From Lepidodermella squamata (Eukaryota > Gastrotricha): a DNA stretch of 64,000 nt. The position numbers and the translations under genes were made by a program. The stretch spans positions 1 to 64,000 of the forward strand of contig JBLDXI010000011.1 in the NCBI GenBank assembly GCA_047495785.1, given 5' to 3'. The stretch's first letter is position 1; each line of letters opens with the position of its first letter. The notes under the pieces are model-generated. The model did not search any database. It was not told the origin of the DNA and saw nothing but the letters and a program-made list of their open reading frames with translations. This document shows positions 50,301-64,000 of the stretch, in pieces.

Positions 50301-53300
50301 ATTGGCGCACATTTCGGATGACCGATATTTCGCTGCCAGCCAAAACGGCTGAAATCGCAGTTTTGGACCCTTGTACGTAGCGCCACGATGCAGAATCGTG
50401 CGCCACCGCGGTAAATCAGCCATATTCTGGCATCATTCGATAGTGGCAGCATGCGCAAACACGTTTGCAGGCGATTGGCGCACATTTCGGATGACCGATA
50501 TTTCGCTGCCAGCCAAAACGGCTGAAATCGCAGTTTTGGACCCTTGTACGTAGCGCCACGATGCAGAATCGTGCGCCACCGCGGTAAATCAGCCATATTC
50601 TGGCATCATTCGATAGTGGCAGCATGCGCAAACACGTTTGCAGGCGATTGGCGCACATTTCGGATGACCGATATTTCGCTGCCAGCCAAAACGGCTGAAA
50701 TCGCAGTTTTGGACCCTTGTACGTAGCGCCACGATGCAGAATCGTGCGCCACCGCGGTAAATCAGCCATATTCTGGCATCATTCGATAGTGGCAGCATGC
50801 GCAAACACGTTTGCAGGCGATTGGCGCACATTTCGGATGACCGATATTTCGCTGCCAGCCAAAACGGCTGAAATCGCAGTTTTGGACCCTTGTACGTAGC
50901 GCCACGATGCAGAATCGTGCGCCACCGCGGTAAATCAGCCATATTCTGGCATCATTCGATAGTGGCAGCATGCGCAAACACGTTTGCAGGCGATTGGCGC
51001 ACATTTCGGATGACCGATATTTCGCTGCCAGCCAAAACGGCTGAAATCGCAGTTTTGGACCCTTGTACGTAGCGCCACGATGCAGAATCGTGCGCCACCG
51101 CGGTAAATCAGCCATATTCTGGCATCATTCGATAGTGGCAGCATGCGCAAACACGTTTGCAGGCGATTGGCGCACATTTCGGATGACCGATATTTCGCTG
51201 CCAGCCAAAACGGCTGAAATCGCAGTTTTGGACCCTTGTACGTAGCGCCACGATGCAGAATCGTGCGCCACCGCGGTAAATCAGCCATATTCTGGCATCA
51301 TTCGATAGTGGCAGCATGCGCAAACACGTTTGCAGGCGATTGGCGCACATTTCGGATGACCGATATTTCGCTGCCAGCCAAAACGGCTGAAATCGCAGTT
51401 TTGGACCCTTGTACGTAGCGCCACGATGCAGAATCGTGCGCCACCGCGGTAAATCAGCCATATTCTGGCATCATTCGATAGTGGCAGCATGCGCAAACAC
51501 GTTTGCAGGCGATTGGCGCACATTTCGGATGACCGATATTTCGCTGCCAGCCAAAACGGCTGAAATCGCAGTTTTGGACCCTTGTACGTAGCGCCACGAT
51601 GCAGAATCGTGCGCCACCGCGGTAAATCAGCCATATTCTGGCATCATTCGATAGTGGCAGCATGCGCAAACACGTTTGCAGGCGATTGGCGCACATTTCG
51701 GATGACCGATATTTCGCTGCCAGCCAAAACGGCTGAAATCGCAGTTTTGGACCCTTGTACGTAGCGCCACGATGCAGAATCGTGCGCCACCGCGGTAAAT
51801 CAGCCATATTCTGGCATCATTCGATAGTGGCAGCATGCGCAAACACGTTTGCAGGCGATTGGCGCACATTTCGGATGACCGATATTTCGCTGCCAGCCAA
51901 AACGGCTGAAATCGCAGTTTTGGACCCTTGTACGTAGCGCCACGATGCAGAATCGTGCGCCACCGCGGTAAATCAGCCATATTCTGGCATCATTCGATAG
52001 TGGCAGCATGCGCAAACACGTTTGCAGGCGATTGGCGCACATTTCGGATGACCGATATTTCGCTGCCAGCCAAAACGGCTGAAATCGCAGTTTTGGACCC
52101 TTGTACGTAGCGCCACGATGCAGAATCGTGCGCCACCGCGGTAAATCAGCCATATTCTGGCATCATTCGATAGTGGCAGCATGCGCAAACACGTTTGCAG
52201 GCGATTGGCGCACATTTCGGATGACCGATATTTCGCTGCCAGCCAAAACGGCTGAAATCGCAGTTTTGGACCCTTGTACGTAGCGCCACGATGCAGAATC
52301 GTGCGCCACCGCGGTAAATCAGCCATATTCTGGCATCATTCGATAGTGGCAGCATGCGCAAACACGTTTGCAGGCGATTGGCGCACATTTCGGATGACCG
52401 ATATTTCGCTGCCAGCCAAAACGGCTGAAATCGCAGTTTTGGACCCTTGTACGTAGCGCCACGATGCAGAATCGTGCGCCACCGCGGTAAATCAGCCATA
52501 TTCTGGCATCATTCGATAGTGGCAGCATGCGCAGACACGTTTGCAGGCGATTGGCGCACATTTCGGATGACCGATATTTCGCTGCCAGCCAAAACGGCTG
52601 AAATCGCAGTTTTGGACCCTTGTACGTAGCGCCACGATGCAGAATCGTGCGCCACCGCGGTAAATCAGCCATATTCTGGCATCATTCGATAGTGGCAGCA
52701 TGCGCAAACACGTTTGCAGGCGATTGGCGCACATTTCGGATGACCGATATTTCGCTGCCAGCCAAAACGGCTGAAATCGCAGTTTTGGACCCTTGTACGT
52801 AGCGCCACGATGCAGAATCGTGCGCCACCGCGGTAAATCAGCCATATTCTGGCATCATTCGATAGTGGCAGCATGCGCAAACACGTTTGCAGGCGATTGG
52901 CGCACATTTCGGATGACCGATATTTCGCTGCCAGCCAAAACGGCTGAAATCGCAGTTTTGGACCCTTGTACGTAGCGCCACGATGCAGAATCGTGCGCCA
53001 CCGCGGTAAATCAGCCATATTCTGGCATCATTCGATAGTGGCAGCATGCGCAAACACGTTTGCAGGCGATTGGCGCACATTTCGGATGACCGATATTTCG
53101 CTGCCAGCCAAAACGGCTGAAATCGCAGTTTTGGACCCTTGTACGTAGCGCCACGATGCAGAATCGTGCGCCACCGCGGTAAATCAGCCATATTCTGGCA
53201 TCATTCGATAGTGGCAGCATGCGCAAACACGTTTGCAGGCGATTGGCGCACATTTCGGATGACCGATATTTCGCTGCCAGCCAAAACGGCTGAAATCGCA

Positions 53301-56300
53301 GTTTTGGACCCTTGTACGTAGCGCCACGATGCAGAATCGTGCGCCACCGCGGTAAATCAGCCATATTCTGGCATCATTCGATAGTGGCAGCATGCGCAAA
53401 CACGTTTGCAGGCGATTGGCGCACATTTCGGATGACCGATATTTCGCTGCCAGCCAAAACGGCTGAAATCGCAGTTTTGGACCCTTGTACGTAGCGCCAC
53501 GATGCAGAATCGTGCGCCACCGCGGTAAATCAGCCATATTCTGGCATCATTCGATAGTGGCAGCATGCGCAAACACGTTTGCAGGCGATTGGCGCACATT
53601 TCGGATGACCGATATTTCGCTGCCAGCCAAAACGGCTGAAATCGCAGTTTTGGACCCTTGTACGTAGCGCCACGATGCAGAATCGTGCGCCACCGCGGTA
53701 AATCAGCCATATTCTGGCATCATTCGATAGTGGCAGCATGCGCAAACACGTTTGCAGGCGATTGGCGCACATTTCGGATGACCGATATTTCGCTGCCAGC
53801 CAAAACGGCTGAAATCGCAGTTTTGGACCCTTGTACGTAGCGCCACGATGCAGAATCGTGCGCCACCGCGGTAAATCAGCCATATTCTGGCATCATTCGA
53901 TAGTGGCAGCATGCGCAGACACGTTTGCAGGCGATTGGCGCACATTTCGGATGACCGATATTTCGCTGCCAGCCAAAACGGCTGAAATCGCAGTTTTGGA
54001 CCCTTGTACGTAGCGCCACGATGCAGAATCGTGCGCCACCGCGGTAAATCAGCCATATTCTGGCATCATTCGATAGTGGCAGCATGCGCAAACACGTTTG
54101 CAGGCGATTGGCGCACATTTCGGATGACCGATATTTCGCTGCCAGCCAAAACGGCTGAAATCGCAGTTTTGGACCCTTGTACGTAGCGCCACGATGCAGA
54201 ATCGTGCGCCACCGCGGTAAATCAGCCATATTCTGGCATCATTCGATAGTGGCAGCATGCGCAAACACGTTTGCAGGCGATTGGCGCACATTTCGGATGA
54301 CCGATATTTCGCTGCCAGCCAAAACGGCTGAAATCGCAGTTTTGGACCCTTGTACGTAGCGCCACGATGCAGAATCGTGCGCCACCGCGGTAAATCAGCC
54401 ATATTCTGGCATCATTCGATAGTGGCAGCATGCGCAAACACGTTTGCAGGCGATTGGCGCACATTTCGGATGACCGATATTTCGCTGCCAGCCAAAACGG
54501 CTGAAATCGCAGTTTTGGACCCTTGTACGTAGCGCCACGATGCAGAATCGTGCGCCACCGCGGTAAATCAGCCATATTCTGGCATCATTCGATAGTGGCA
54601 GCATGCGCAAACACGTTTGCAGGCGATTGGCGCACATTTCGGATGACCGATATTTCGCTGCCAGCCAAAACGGCTGAAATCGCAGTTTTGGACCCTTGTA
54701 CGTAGCGCCACGATGCAGAATCGTGCGCCACCGCGGTAAATCAGCCATATTCTGGCATCATTCGATAGTGGCAGCATGCGCAAACACGTTTGCAGGCGAT
54801 TGGCGCACATTTCGGATGACCGATATTTCGCTGCCAGCCAAAACGGCTGAAATCGCAGTTTTGGACCCTTGTACGTAGCGCCACGATGCAGAATCGTGCG
54901 CCACCGCGGTAAATCAGCCATATTCTGGCATCATTCGATAGTGGCAGCATGCGCAAACACGTTTGCAGGCGATTGGCGCACATTTCGGATGACCGATATT
55001 TCGCTGCCAGCCAAAACGGCTGAAATCGCAGTTTTGGACCCTTGTACGTAGCGCCACGATGCAGAATCGTGCGCCACCGCGGTAAATCAGCCATATTCTG
55101 GCATCATTCGATAGTGGCAGCATGCGCAAACACGTTTGCAGGCGATTGGCGCACATTTCGGATGACCGATATTTCGCTGCCAGCCAAAACGGCTGAAATC
55201 GCAGTTTTGGACCCTTGTACGTAGCGCCACGATGCAGAATCGTGCGCCACCGCGGTAAATCAGCCATATTCTGGCATCATTCGATAGTGGCAGCATGCGC
55301 AAACACGTTTGCAGGCGATTGGCGCACATTTCGGATGACCGATATTTCGCTGCCAGCCAAAACGGCTGAAATCGCAGTTTTGGACCCTTGTACGTAGCGC
55401 CACGATGCAGAATCGTGCGCCACCGCGGTAAATCAGCCATATTCTGGCATCATTCGATAGTGGCAGCATGCGCAAACACGTTTGCAGGCGATTGGCGCAC
55501 ATTTCGGATGACCGATATTTCGCTGCCAGCCAAAACGGCTGAAATCGCAGTTTTGGACCCTTGTACGTAGCGCCACGATGCAGAATCGTGCGCCACCGCG
55601 GTAAATCAGCCATATTCTGGCATCATTCGATAGTGGCAGCATGCGCAAACACGTTTGCAGGCGATTGGCGCACATTTCGGATGACCGATATTTCGCTGCC
55701 AGCCAAAACGGCTGAAATCGCAGTTTTGGACCCTTGTACGTAGCGCCACGATGCAGAATCGTGCGCCACCGCGGTAAATCAGCCATATTCTGGCATCATT
55801 CGATAGTGGCAGCATGCGCAAACACGTTTGCAGGCGATTGGCGCACATTTCGGATGACCGATATTTCGCTGCCAGCCAAAACGGCTGAAATCGCAGTTTT
55901 GGACCCTTGTACGTAGCGCCACGATGCAGAATCGTGCGCCACCGCGGTAAATCAGCCATATTCTGGCATCATTCGATAGTGGCAGCATGCGCAAACACGT
56001 TTGCAGGCGATTGGCGCACATTTCGGATGACCGATATTTCGCTGCCAGCCAAAACGGCTGAAATCGCAGTTTTGGACCCTTGTACGTAGCGCCACGATGC
56101 AGAATCGTGCGCCACCGCGGTAAATCAGCCATATTCTGGCATCATTCGATAGTGGCAGCATGCGCAAACACGTTTGCAGGCGATTGGCGCACATTTCGGA
56201 TGACCGATATTTCGCTGCCAGCCAAAACGGCTGAAATCGCAGTTTTGGACCCTTGTACGTAGCGCCACGATGCAGAATCGTGCGCCACCGCGGTAAATCA

Positions 56301-59300
56301 GCCATATTCTGGCATCATTCGATAGTGGCAGCATGCGCAAACACGTTTGCAGGCGATTGGCGCACATTTCGGATGACCGATATTTCGCTGCCAGCCAAAA
56401 CGGCTGAAATCGCAGTTTTGGACCCTTGTACGTAGCGCCACGATGCAGAATCGTGCGCCACCGCGGTAAATCAGCCATATTCTGGCATCATTCGATAGTG
56501 GCAGCATGCGCAAACACGTTTGCAGGCGATTGGCGCACATTTCGGATGACCGATATTTCGCTGCCAGCCAAAACGGCTGAAATCGCAGTTTTGGACCCTT
56601 GTACGTAGCGCCACGATGCAGAATCGTGCGCCACCGCGGTAAATCAGCCATATTCTGGCATCATTCGATAGTGGCAGCATGCGCAAACACGTTTGCAGGC
56701 GATTGGCGCACATTTCGGATGACCGATATTTCGCTGCCAGCCAAAACGGCTGAAATCGCAGTTTTGGACCCTTGTACGTAGCGCCACGATGCAGAATCGT
56801 GCGCCACCGCGGTAAATCAGCCATATTCTGGCATCATTCGATAGTGGCAGCATGCGCAAACACGTTTGCAGGCGATTGGCGCACATTTCGGATGACCGAT
56901 ATTTCGCTGCCAGCCAAAACGGCTGAAATCGCAGTTTTGGACCCTTGTACGTAGCGCCACGATGCAGAATCGTGCGCCACCGCGGTAAATCAGCCATATT
57001 CTGGCATCATTCGATAGTGGCAGCATGCGCAAACACGTTTGCAGGCGATTGGCGCACATTTCGGATGACCGATATTTCGCTGCCAGCCAAAACGGCTGAA
57101 ATCGCAGTTTTGGACCCTTGTACGTAGCGCCACGATGCAGAATCGTGCGCCACCGCGGTAAATCAGCCATATTCTGGCATCATTCGATAGTGGCAGCATG
57201 CGCAAACACGTTTGCAGGCGATTGGCGCACATTTCGGATGACCGATATTTCGCTGCCAGCCAAAACGGCTGAAATCGCAGTTTTGGACCCTTGTACGTAG
57301 CGCCACGATGCAGAATCGTGCGCCACCGCGGTAAATCAGCCATATTCTGGCATCATTCGATAGTGGCAGCATGCGCAAACACGTTTGCAGGCGATTGGCG
57401 CACATTTCGGATGACCGATATTTCGCTGCCAGCCAAAACGGCTGAAATCGCAGTTTTGGACCCTTGTACGTAGCGCCACGATGCAGAATCGTGCGCCACC
57501 GCGGTAAATCAGCCATATTCTGGCATCATTCGATAGTGGCAGCATGCGCAAACACGTTTGCAGGCGATTGGCGCACATTTCGGATGACCGATATTTCGCT
57601 GCCAGCCAAAACGGCTGAAATCGCAGTTTTGGACCCTTGTACGTAGCGCCACGATGCAGAATCGTGCGCCACCGCGGTAAATCAGCCATATTCTGGCATC
57701 ATTCGATAGTGGCAGCATGCGCAAACACGTTTGCAGGCGATTGGCGCACATTTCGGATGACCGATATTTCGCTGCCAGCCAAAACGGCTGAAATCGCAGT
57801 TTTGGACCCTTGTACGTAGCGCCACGATGCAGAATCGTGCGCCACCGCGGTAAATCAGCCATATTCTGGCATCATTCGATAGTGGCAGCATGCGCAAACA
57901 CGTTTGCAGGCGATTGGCGCACATTTCGGATGACCGATATTTCGCTGCCAGCCAAAACGGCTGAAATCGCAGTTTTGGACCCTTGTACGTAGCGCCACGA
58001 TGCAGAATCGTGCGCCACCGCGGTAAATCAGCCATATTCTGGCATCATTCGATAGTGGCAGCATGCGCAAACACGTTTGCAGGCGATTGGCGCACATTTC
58101 GGATGACCGATATTTCGCTGCCAGCCAAAACGGCTGAAATCGCAGTTTTGGACCCTTGTACGTAGCGCCACGATGCAGAATCGTGCGCCACCGCGGTAAA
58201 TCAGCCATATTCTGGCATCATTCGATAGTGGCAGCATGCGCAAACACGTTTGCAGGCGATTGGCGCACATTTCGGATGACCGATATTTCGCTGCCAGCCA
58301 AAACGGCTGAAATCGCAGTTTTGGACCCTTGTACGTAGCGCCACGATGCAGAATCGTGCGCCACCGCGGTAAATCAGCCATATTCTGGCATCATTCGATA
58401 GTGGCAGCATGCGCAAACACGTTTGCAGGCGATTGGCGCACATTTCGGATGACCGATATTTCGCTGCCAGCCAAAACGGCTGAAATCGCAGTTTTGGACC
58501 CTTGTACGTAGCGCCACGATGCAGAATCGTGCGCCACCGCGGTAAATCAGCCATATTCTGGCATCATTCGATAGTGGCAGCATGCGCAAACACGTTTGCA
58601 GGCGATTGGCGCACATTTCGGATGACCGATATTTCGCTGCCAGCCAAAACGGCTGAAATCGCAGTTTTGGACCCTTGTACGTAGCGCCACGATGCAGAAT
58701 CGTGCGCCACCGCGGTAAATCAGCCATATTCTGGCATCATTCGATAGTGGCAGCATGCGCAAACACGTTTGCAGGCGATTGGCGCACATTTCGGATGACC
58801 GATATTTCGCTGCCAGCCAAAACGGCTGAAATCGCAGTTTTGGACCCTTGTACGTAGCGCCACGATGCAGAATCGTGCGCCACCGCGGTAAATCAGCCAT
58901 ATTCTGGCATCATTCGATAGTGGCAGCATGCGCAAACACGTTTGCAGGCGATTGGCGCACATTTCGGATGACCGATATTTCGCTGCCAGCCAAAACGGCT
59001 GAAATCGCAGTTTTGGACCCTTGTACGTAGCGCCACGATGCAGAATCGTGCGCCACCGCGGTAAATCAGCCATATTCTGGCATCATTCGATAGTGGCAGC
59101 ATGCGCAAACACGTTTGCAGGCGATTGGCGCACATTTCGGATGACCGATATTTCGCTGCCAGCCAAAACGGCTGAAATCGCAGTTTTGGACCCTTGTACG
59201 TAGCGCCACGATGCAGAATCGTGCGCCACCGCGGTAAATCAGCCATATTCTGGCATCATTCGATAGTGGCAGCATGCGCAAACACGTTTGCAGGCGATTG

Positions 59301-62300
59301 GCGCACATTTCGGATGACCGATATTTCGCTGCCAGCCAAAACGGCTGAAATCGCAGTTTTGGACCCTTGTACGTAGCGCCACGATGCAGAATCGTGCGCC
59401 ACCGCGGTAAATCAGCCATATTCTGGCATCATTCGATAGTGGCAGCATGCGCAAACACGTTTGCAGGCGATTGGCGCACATTTCGGATGACCGATATTTC
59501 GCTGCCAGCCAAAACGGCTGAAATCGCAGTTTTGGACCCTTGTACGTAGCGCCACGATGCAGAATCGTGCGCCACCGCGGTAAATCAGCCATATTCTGGC
59601 ATCATTCGATAGTGGCAGCATGCGCAAACACGTTTGCAGGCGATTGGCGCACATTTCGGATGACCGATATTTCGCTGCCAGCCAAAACGGCTGAAATCGC
59701 AGTTTTGGACCCTTGTACGTAGCGCCACGATGCAGAATCGTGCGCCACCGCGGTAAATCAGCCATATTCTGGCATCATTCGATAGTGGCAGCATGCGCAA
59801 ACACGTTTGCAGGCGATTGGCGCACATTTCGGATGACCGATATTTCGCTGCCAGCCAAAACGGCTGAAATCGCAGTTTTGGACCCTTGTACGTAGCGCCA
59901 CGATGCAGAATCGTGCGCCACCGCGGTAAATCAGCCATATTCTGGCATCATTCGATAGTGGCAGCATGCGCAAACACGTTTGCAGGCGATTGGCGCACAT
60001 TTCGGATGACCGATATTTCGCTGCCAGCCAAAACGGCTGAAATCGCAGTTTTGGACCCTTGTACGTAGCGCCACGATGCAGAATCGTGCGCCACCGCGGT
60101 AAATCAGCCATATTCTGGCATCATTCGATAGTGGCAGCATGCGCAAACACGTTTGCAGGCGATTGGCGCACATTTCGGATGACCGATATTTCGCTGCCAG
60201 CCAAAACGGCTGAAATCGCAGTTTTGGACCCTTGTACGTAGCGCCACGATGCAGAATCGTGCGCCACCGCGGTAAATCAGCCATATTCTGGCATCATTCG
60301 ATAGTGGCAGCATGCGCAAACACGTTTGCAGGCGATTGGCGCACATTTCGGATGACCGATATTTCGCTGCCAGCCAAAACGGCTGAAATCGCAGTTTTGG
60401 ACCCTTGTACGTAGCGCCACGATGCAGAATCGTGCGCCACCGCGGTAAATCAGCCATATTCTGGCATCATTCGATAGTGGCAGCATGCGCAAACACGTTT
60501 GCAGGCGATTGGCGCACATTTCGGATGACCGATATTTCGCTGCCAGCCAAAACGGCTGAAATCGCAGTTTTGGACCCTTGTACGTAGCGCCACGATGCAG
60601 AATCGTGCGCCACCGCGGTAAATCAGCCATATTCTGGCATCATTCGATAGTGGCAGCATGCGCAAACACGTTTGCAGGCGATTGGCGCACATTTCGGATG
60701 ACCGATATTTCGCTGCCAGCCAAAACGGCTGAAATCGCAGTTTTGGACCCTTGTACGTAGCGCCACGATGCAGAATCGTGCGCCACCGCGGTAAATCAGC
60801 CATATTCTGGCATCATTCGATAGTGGCAGCATGCGCAAACACGTTTGCAGGCGATTGGCGCACATTTCGGATGACCGATATTTCGCTGCCAGCCAAAACG
60901 GCTGAAATCGCAGTTTTGGACCCTTGTACGTAGCGCCACGATGCAGAATCGTGCGCCACCGCGGTAAATCAGCCATATTCTGGCATCATTCGATAGTGGC
61001 AGCATGCGCAAACACGTTTGCAGGCGATTGGCGCACATTTCGGATGACCGATATTTCGCTGCCAGCCAAAACGGCTGAAATCGCAGTTTTGGACCCTTGT
61101 ACGTAGCGCCACGATGCAGAATCGTGCGCCACCGCGGTAAATCAGCCATATTCTGGCATCATTCGATAGTGGCAGCATGCGCAAACACGTTTGCAGGCGA
61201 TTGGCGCACATTTCGGATGACCGATATTTCGCTGCCAGCCAAAACGGCTGAAATCGCAGTTTTGGACCCTTGTACGTAGCGCCACGATGCAGAATCGTGC
61301 GCCACCGCGGTAAATCAGCCATATTCTGGCATCATTCGATAGTGGCAGCATGCGCAAACACGTTTGCAGGCGATTGGCGCACATTTCGGATGACCGATAT
61401 TTCGCTGCCAGCCAAAACGGCTGAAATCGCAGTTTTGGACCCTTGTACGTAGCGCCACGATGCAGAATCGTGCGCCACCGCGGTAAATCAGCCATATTCT
61501 GGCATCATTCGATAGTGGCAGCATGCGCAAACACGTTTGCAGGCGATTGGCGCACATTTCGGATGACCGATATTTCGCTGCCAGCCAAAACGGCTGAAAT
61601 CGCAGTTTTGGACCCTTGTACGTAGCGCCACGATGCAGAATCGTGCGCCACCGCGGTAAATCAGCCATATTCTGGCATCATTCGATAGTGGCAGCATGCG
61701 CAAACACGTTTGCAGGCGATTGGCGCACATTTCGGATGACCGATATTTCGCTGCCAGCCAAAACGGCTGAAATCGCAGTTTTGGACCCTTGTACGTAGCG
61801 CCACGATGCAGAATCGTGCGCCACCGCGGTAAATCAGCCATATTCTGGCATCATTCGATAGTGGCAGCATGCGCAAACACGTTTGCAGGCGATTGGCGCA
61901 CATTTCGGATGACCGATATTTCGCTGCCAGCCAAAACGGCTGAAATCGCAGTTTTGGACCCTTGTACGTAGCGCCACGATGCAGAATCGTGCGCCACCGC
62001 GGTAAATCAGCCATATTCTGGCATCATTCGATAGTGGCAGCATGCGCAAACACGTTTGCAGGCGATTGGCGCACATTTCGGATGACCGATATTTCGCTGC
62101 CAGCCAAAACGGCTGAAATCGCAGTTTTGGACCCTTGTACGTAGCGCCACGATGCAGAATCGTGCGCCACCGCGGTAAATCAGCCATATTCTGGCATCAT
62201 TCGATAGTGGCAGCATGCGCAAACACGTTTGCAGGCGATTGGCGCACATTTCGGATGACCGATATTTCGCTGCCAGCCAAAACGGCTGAAATCGCAGTTT

Positions 62301-64000
62301 TGGACCCTTGTACGTAGCGCCACGATGCAGAATCGTGCGCCACCGCGGTAAATCAGCCATATTCTGGCATCATTCGATAGTGGCAGCATGCGCAAACACG
62401 TTTGCAGGCGATTGGCGCACATTTCGGATGACCGATATTTCGCTGCCAGCCAAAACGGCTGAAATCGCAGTTTTGGACCCTTGTACGTAGCGCCACGATG
62501 CAGAATCGTGCGCCACCGCGGTAAATCAGCCATATTCTGGCATCATTCGATAGTGGCAGCATGCGCAAACACGTTTGCAGGCGATTGGCGCACATTTCGG
62601 ATGACCGATATTTCGCTGCCAGCCAAAACGGCTGAAATCGCAGTTTTGGACCCTTGTACGTAGCGCCACGATGCAGAATCGTGCGCCACCGCGGTAAATC
62701 AGCCATATTCTGGCATCATTCGATAGTGGCAGCATGCGCAAACACGTTTGCAGGCGATTGGCGCACATTTCGGATGACCGATATTTCGCTGCCAGCCAAA
62801 ACGGCTGAAATCGCAGTTTTGGACCCTTGTACGTAGCGCCACGATGCAGAATCGTGCGCCACCGCGGTAAATCAGCCATATTCTGGCATCATTCGATAGT
62901 GGCAGCATGCGCAAACACGTTTGCAGGCGATTGGCGCACATTTCGGATGACCGATATTTCGCTGCCAGCCAAAACGGCTGAAATCGCAGTTTTGGACCCT
63001 TGTACGTAGCGCCACGATGCAGAATCGTGCGCCACCGCGGTAAATCAGCCATATTCTGGCATCATTCGATAGTGGCAGCATGCGCAAACACGTTTGCAGG
63101 CGATTGGCGCACATTTCGGATGACCGATATTTCGCTGCCAGCCAAAACGGCTGAAATCGCAGTTTTGGACCCTTGTACGTAGCGCCACGATGCAGAATCG
63201 TGCGCCACCGCGGTAAATCAGCCATATTCTGGCATCATTCGATAGTGGCAGCATGCGCAAACACGTTTGCAGGCGATTGGCGCACATTTCGGATGACCGA
63301 TATTTCGCTGCCAGCCAAAACGGCTGAAATCGCAGTTTTGGACCCTTGTACGTAGCGCCACGATGCAGAATCGTGCGCCACCGCGGTAAATCAGCCATAT
63401 TCTGGCATCATTCGATAGTGGCAGCATGCGCAAACACGTTTGCAGGCGATTGGCGCACATTTCGGATGACCGATATTTCGCTGCCAGCCAAAACGGCTGA
63501 AATCGCAGTTTTGGACCCTTGTACGTAGCGCCACGATGCAGAATCGTGCGCCACCGCGGTAAATCAGCCATATTCTGGCATCATTCGATAGTGGCAGCAT
63601 GCGCAAACACGTTTGCAGGCGATTGGCGCACATTTCGGATGACCGATATTTCGCTGCCAGCCAAAACGGCTGAAATCGCAGTTTTGGACCCTTGTACGTA
63701 GCGCCACGATGCAGAATCGTGCGCCACCGCGGTAAATCAGCCATATTCTGGCATCATTCGATAGTGGCAGCATGCGCAAACACGTTTGCAGGCGATTGGC
63801 GCACATTTCGGATGACCGATATTTCGCTGCCAGCCAAAACGGCTGAAATCGCAGTTTTGGACCCTTGTACGTAGCGCCACGATGCAGAATCGTGCGCCAC
63901 CGCGGTAAATCAGCCATATTCTGGCATCATTCGATAGTGGCAGCATGCGCAAACACGTTTGCAGGCGATTGGCGCACATTTCGGATGACCGATATTTCGC
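41294..64000 (-). repeat. Inverted, nearly identical canonical monomer block C
   Basis: About 131 monomers in reverse orientation. In 22.7 kb I found only six departures: CGCC to AGC at 41579-41581; A to G at 43347 (the m142 variant); an extra T within 44236-44239; a missing T within 48631-48634; and A to G at 52534 and 53918 (the GTGTCTGCG variant on the minus strand), the last two 1,384 bp or 8 monomers apart. The block runs off the right edge. It is the most homogeneous part of the window and shows no HOR other than this pair. Confidence 0.95.

Larger units (their letters stand above)
1..64000. repeat. 173-bp satellite DNA array filling the whole window
   Basis: Every part of the window is the same 173-bp unit in tandem, forward to 41293 and reverse-complemented from 41294 to the end. 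That is about 239 forward and 131 reverse copies. No unique sequence longer than about 20 bp interrupts it. Monomers are either canonical or differ by a few recurring substitutions. Eukaryotic centromeric and heterochromatic satellites typically have monomers of 150-180 bp, HOR blocks, very homogeneous cores and occasional orientation switches, and this array has all of these. Calling it centromeric is inference: nothing in the sequence proves kinetochore association. I do not recognise the satellite family. Both ends of the window lie inside the array, so its true extent is unknown. Confidence 0.97.

Noticed and set aside
1-64000. Recurring open frames of 60, 80, 91, 117 and up to 176 codons on both strands, each starting with ATG
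   Set aside because: They recur once per 173-bp unit on both strands, overlap each other, change frame with every monomer and follow each substitution passively. There is no ribosome-binding or promoter context and no codon-position bias in the variants. They are products of a stop-poor repeat.
1-64000. CRISPR array
   Set aside because: Direct repeats with unique spacers are absent: the whole 173-bp unit is repeated and nothing unique lies between copies.
1-64000. Transposable element, LTR, terminal inverted repeats or target-site duplications
   Set aside because: There is no sequence in the window other than the satellite and the short tag, and no transposase or reverse transcriptase motif. 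The only large inverted symmetry is the array inversion itself.
1-64000. rRNA, tRNA or 5S gene tandem array
   Set aside because: I saw no tRNA cloverleaf with A and B boxes and no 5S internal control region in the monomer. The dyads are too short and not arranged like either.

Overview
The window is one uninterrupted satellite DNA array with no recognisable gene. A 173-bp monomer is repeated head to tail from the first base to the last, about 370 copies in 64 kb. The canonical monomer (reference copy 1-173) has 92 G+C out of 173 (53%) and 17 CpG. By my hand count CpG is not depleted (observed/expected about 1.4). The size, tandem organisation, near-perfect homogenisation and nested higher-order repeats (HORs) are those of a eukaryotic centromeric or heterochromatic satellite. 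I do not recognise the family and cannot name the organism. Unreduced CpG argues against a genome with heavy CpG methylation decay, such as a typical vertebrate.

Layout, left to right: (1) 1-3957, about 22 identical canonical monomers. (2) 3958-3973, a 16-bp foreign sequence that I recall as PacBio barcode bc1003, replacing part of a monomer exactly where the array changes character. (3) 3974-6200, variant monomers with several single-base indels. (4) 6200-13690, variant monomers in 3-, 6-, 8- and 9-monomer registers. (5) 13690-16460, a different variant set with a 519-bp trimer HOR. (6) 16460-22800, a HOR with a 17-monomer (2,941-bp) register, including a 1,777-bp segment present twice. (7) 22800-26850, variants in 4-, 5- and 7-monomer registers. 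(8) 26850-36850, nearly pure canonical monomers, broken by a 2-bp deletion, a second partial barcode (28514-28525) and two 4-bp duplications. (9) 36850-41293, canonical monomers with sparse variants and single-base deletions. (10) At 41293/41294 the array reverses orientation, at the centre of a short inverted repeat inside the monomer. (11) 41294-64000, about 131 nearly identical monomers in reverse orientation.

There are no genes acting together. All open frames are by-products of a stop-poor 173-bp unit whose length is not a multiple of three, and the same frames recur on both strands. The points most worth a second look are the two barcode remnants, which mark probable assembly or read-trimming errors, and the inversion, which may be a real orientation switch or a misjoin. 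The HOR structure of 4-27 kb is real-looking satellite biology. I saw no new protein-coding or RNA system here.
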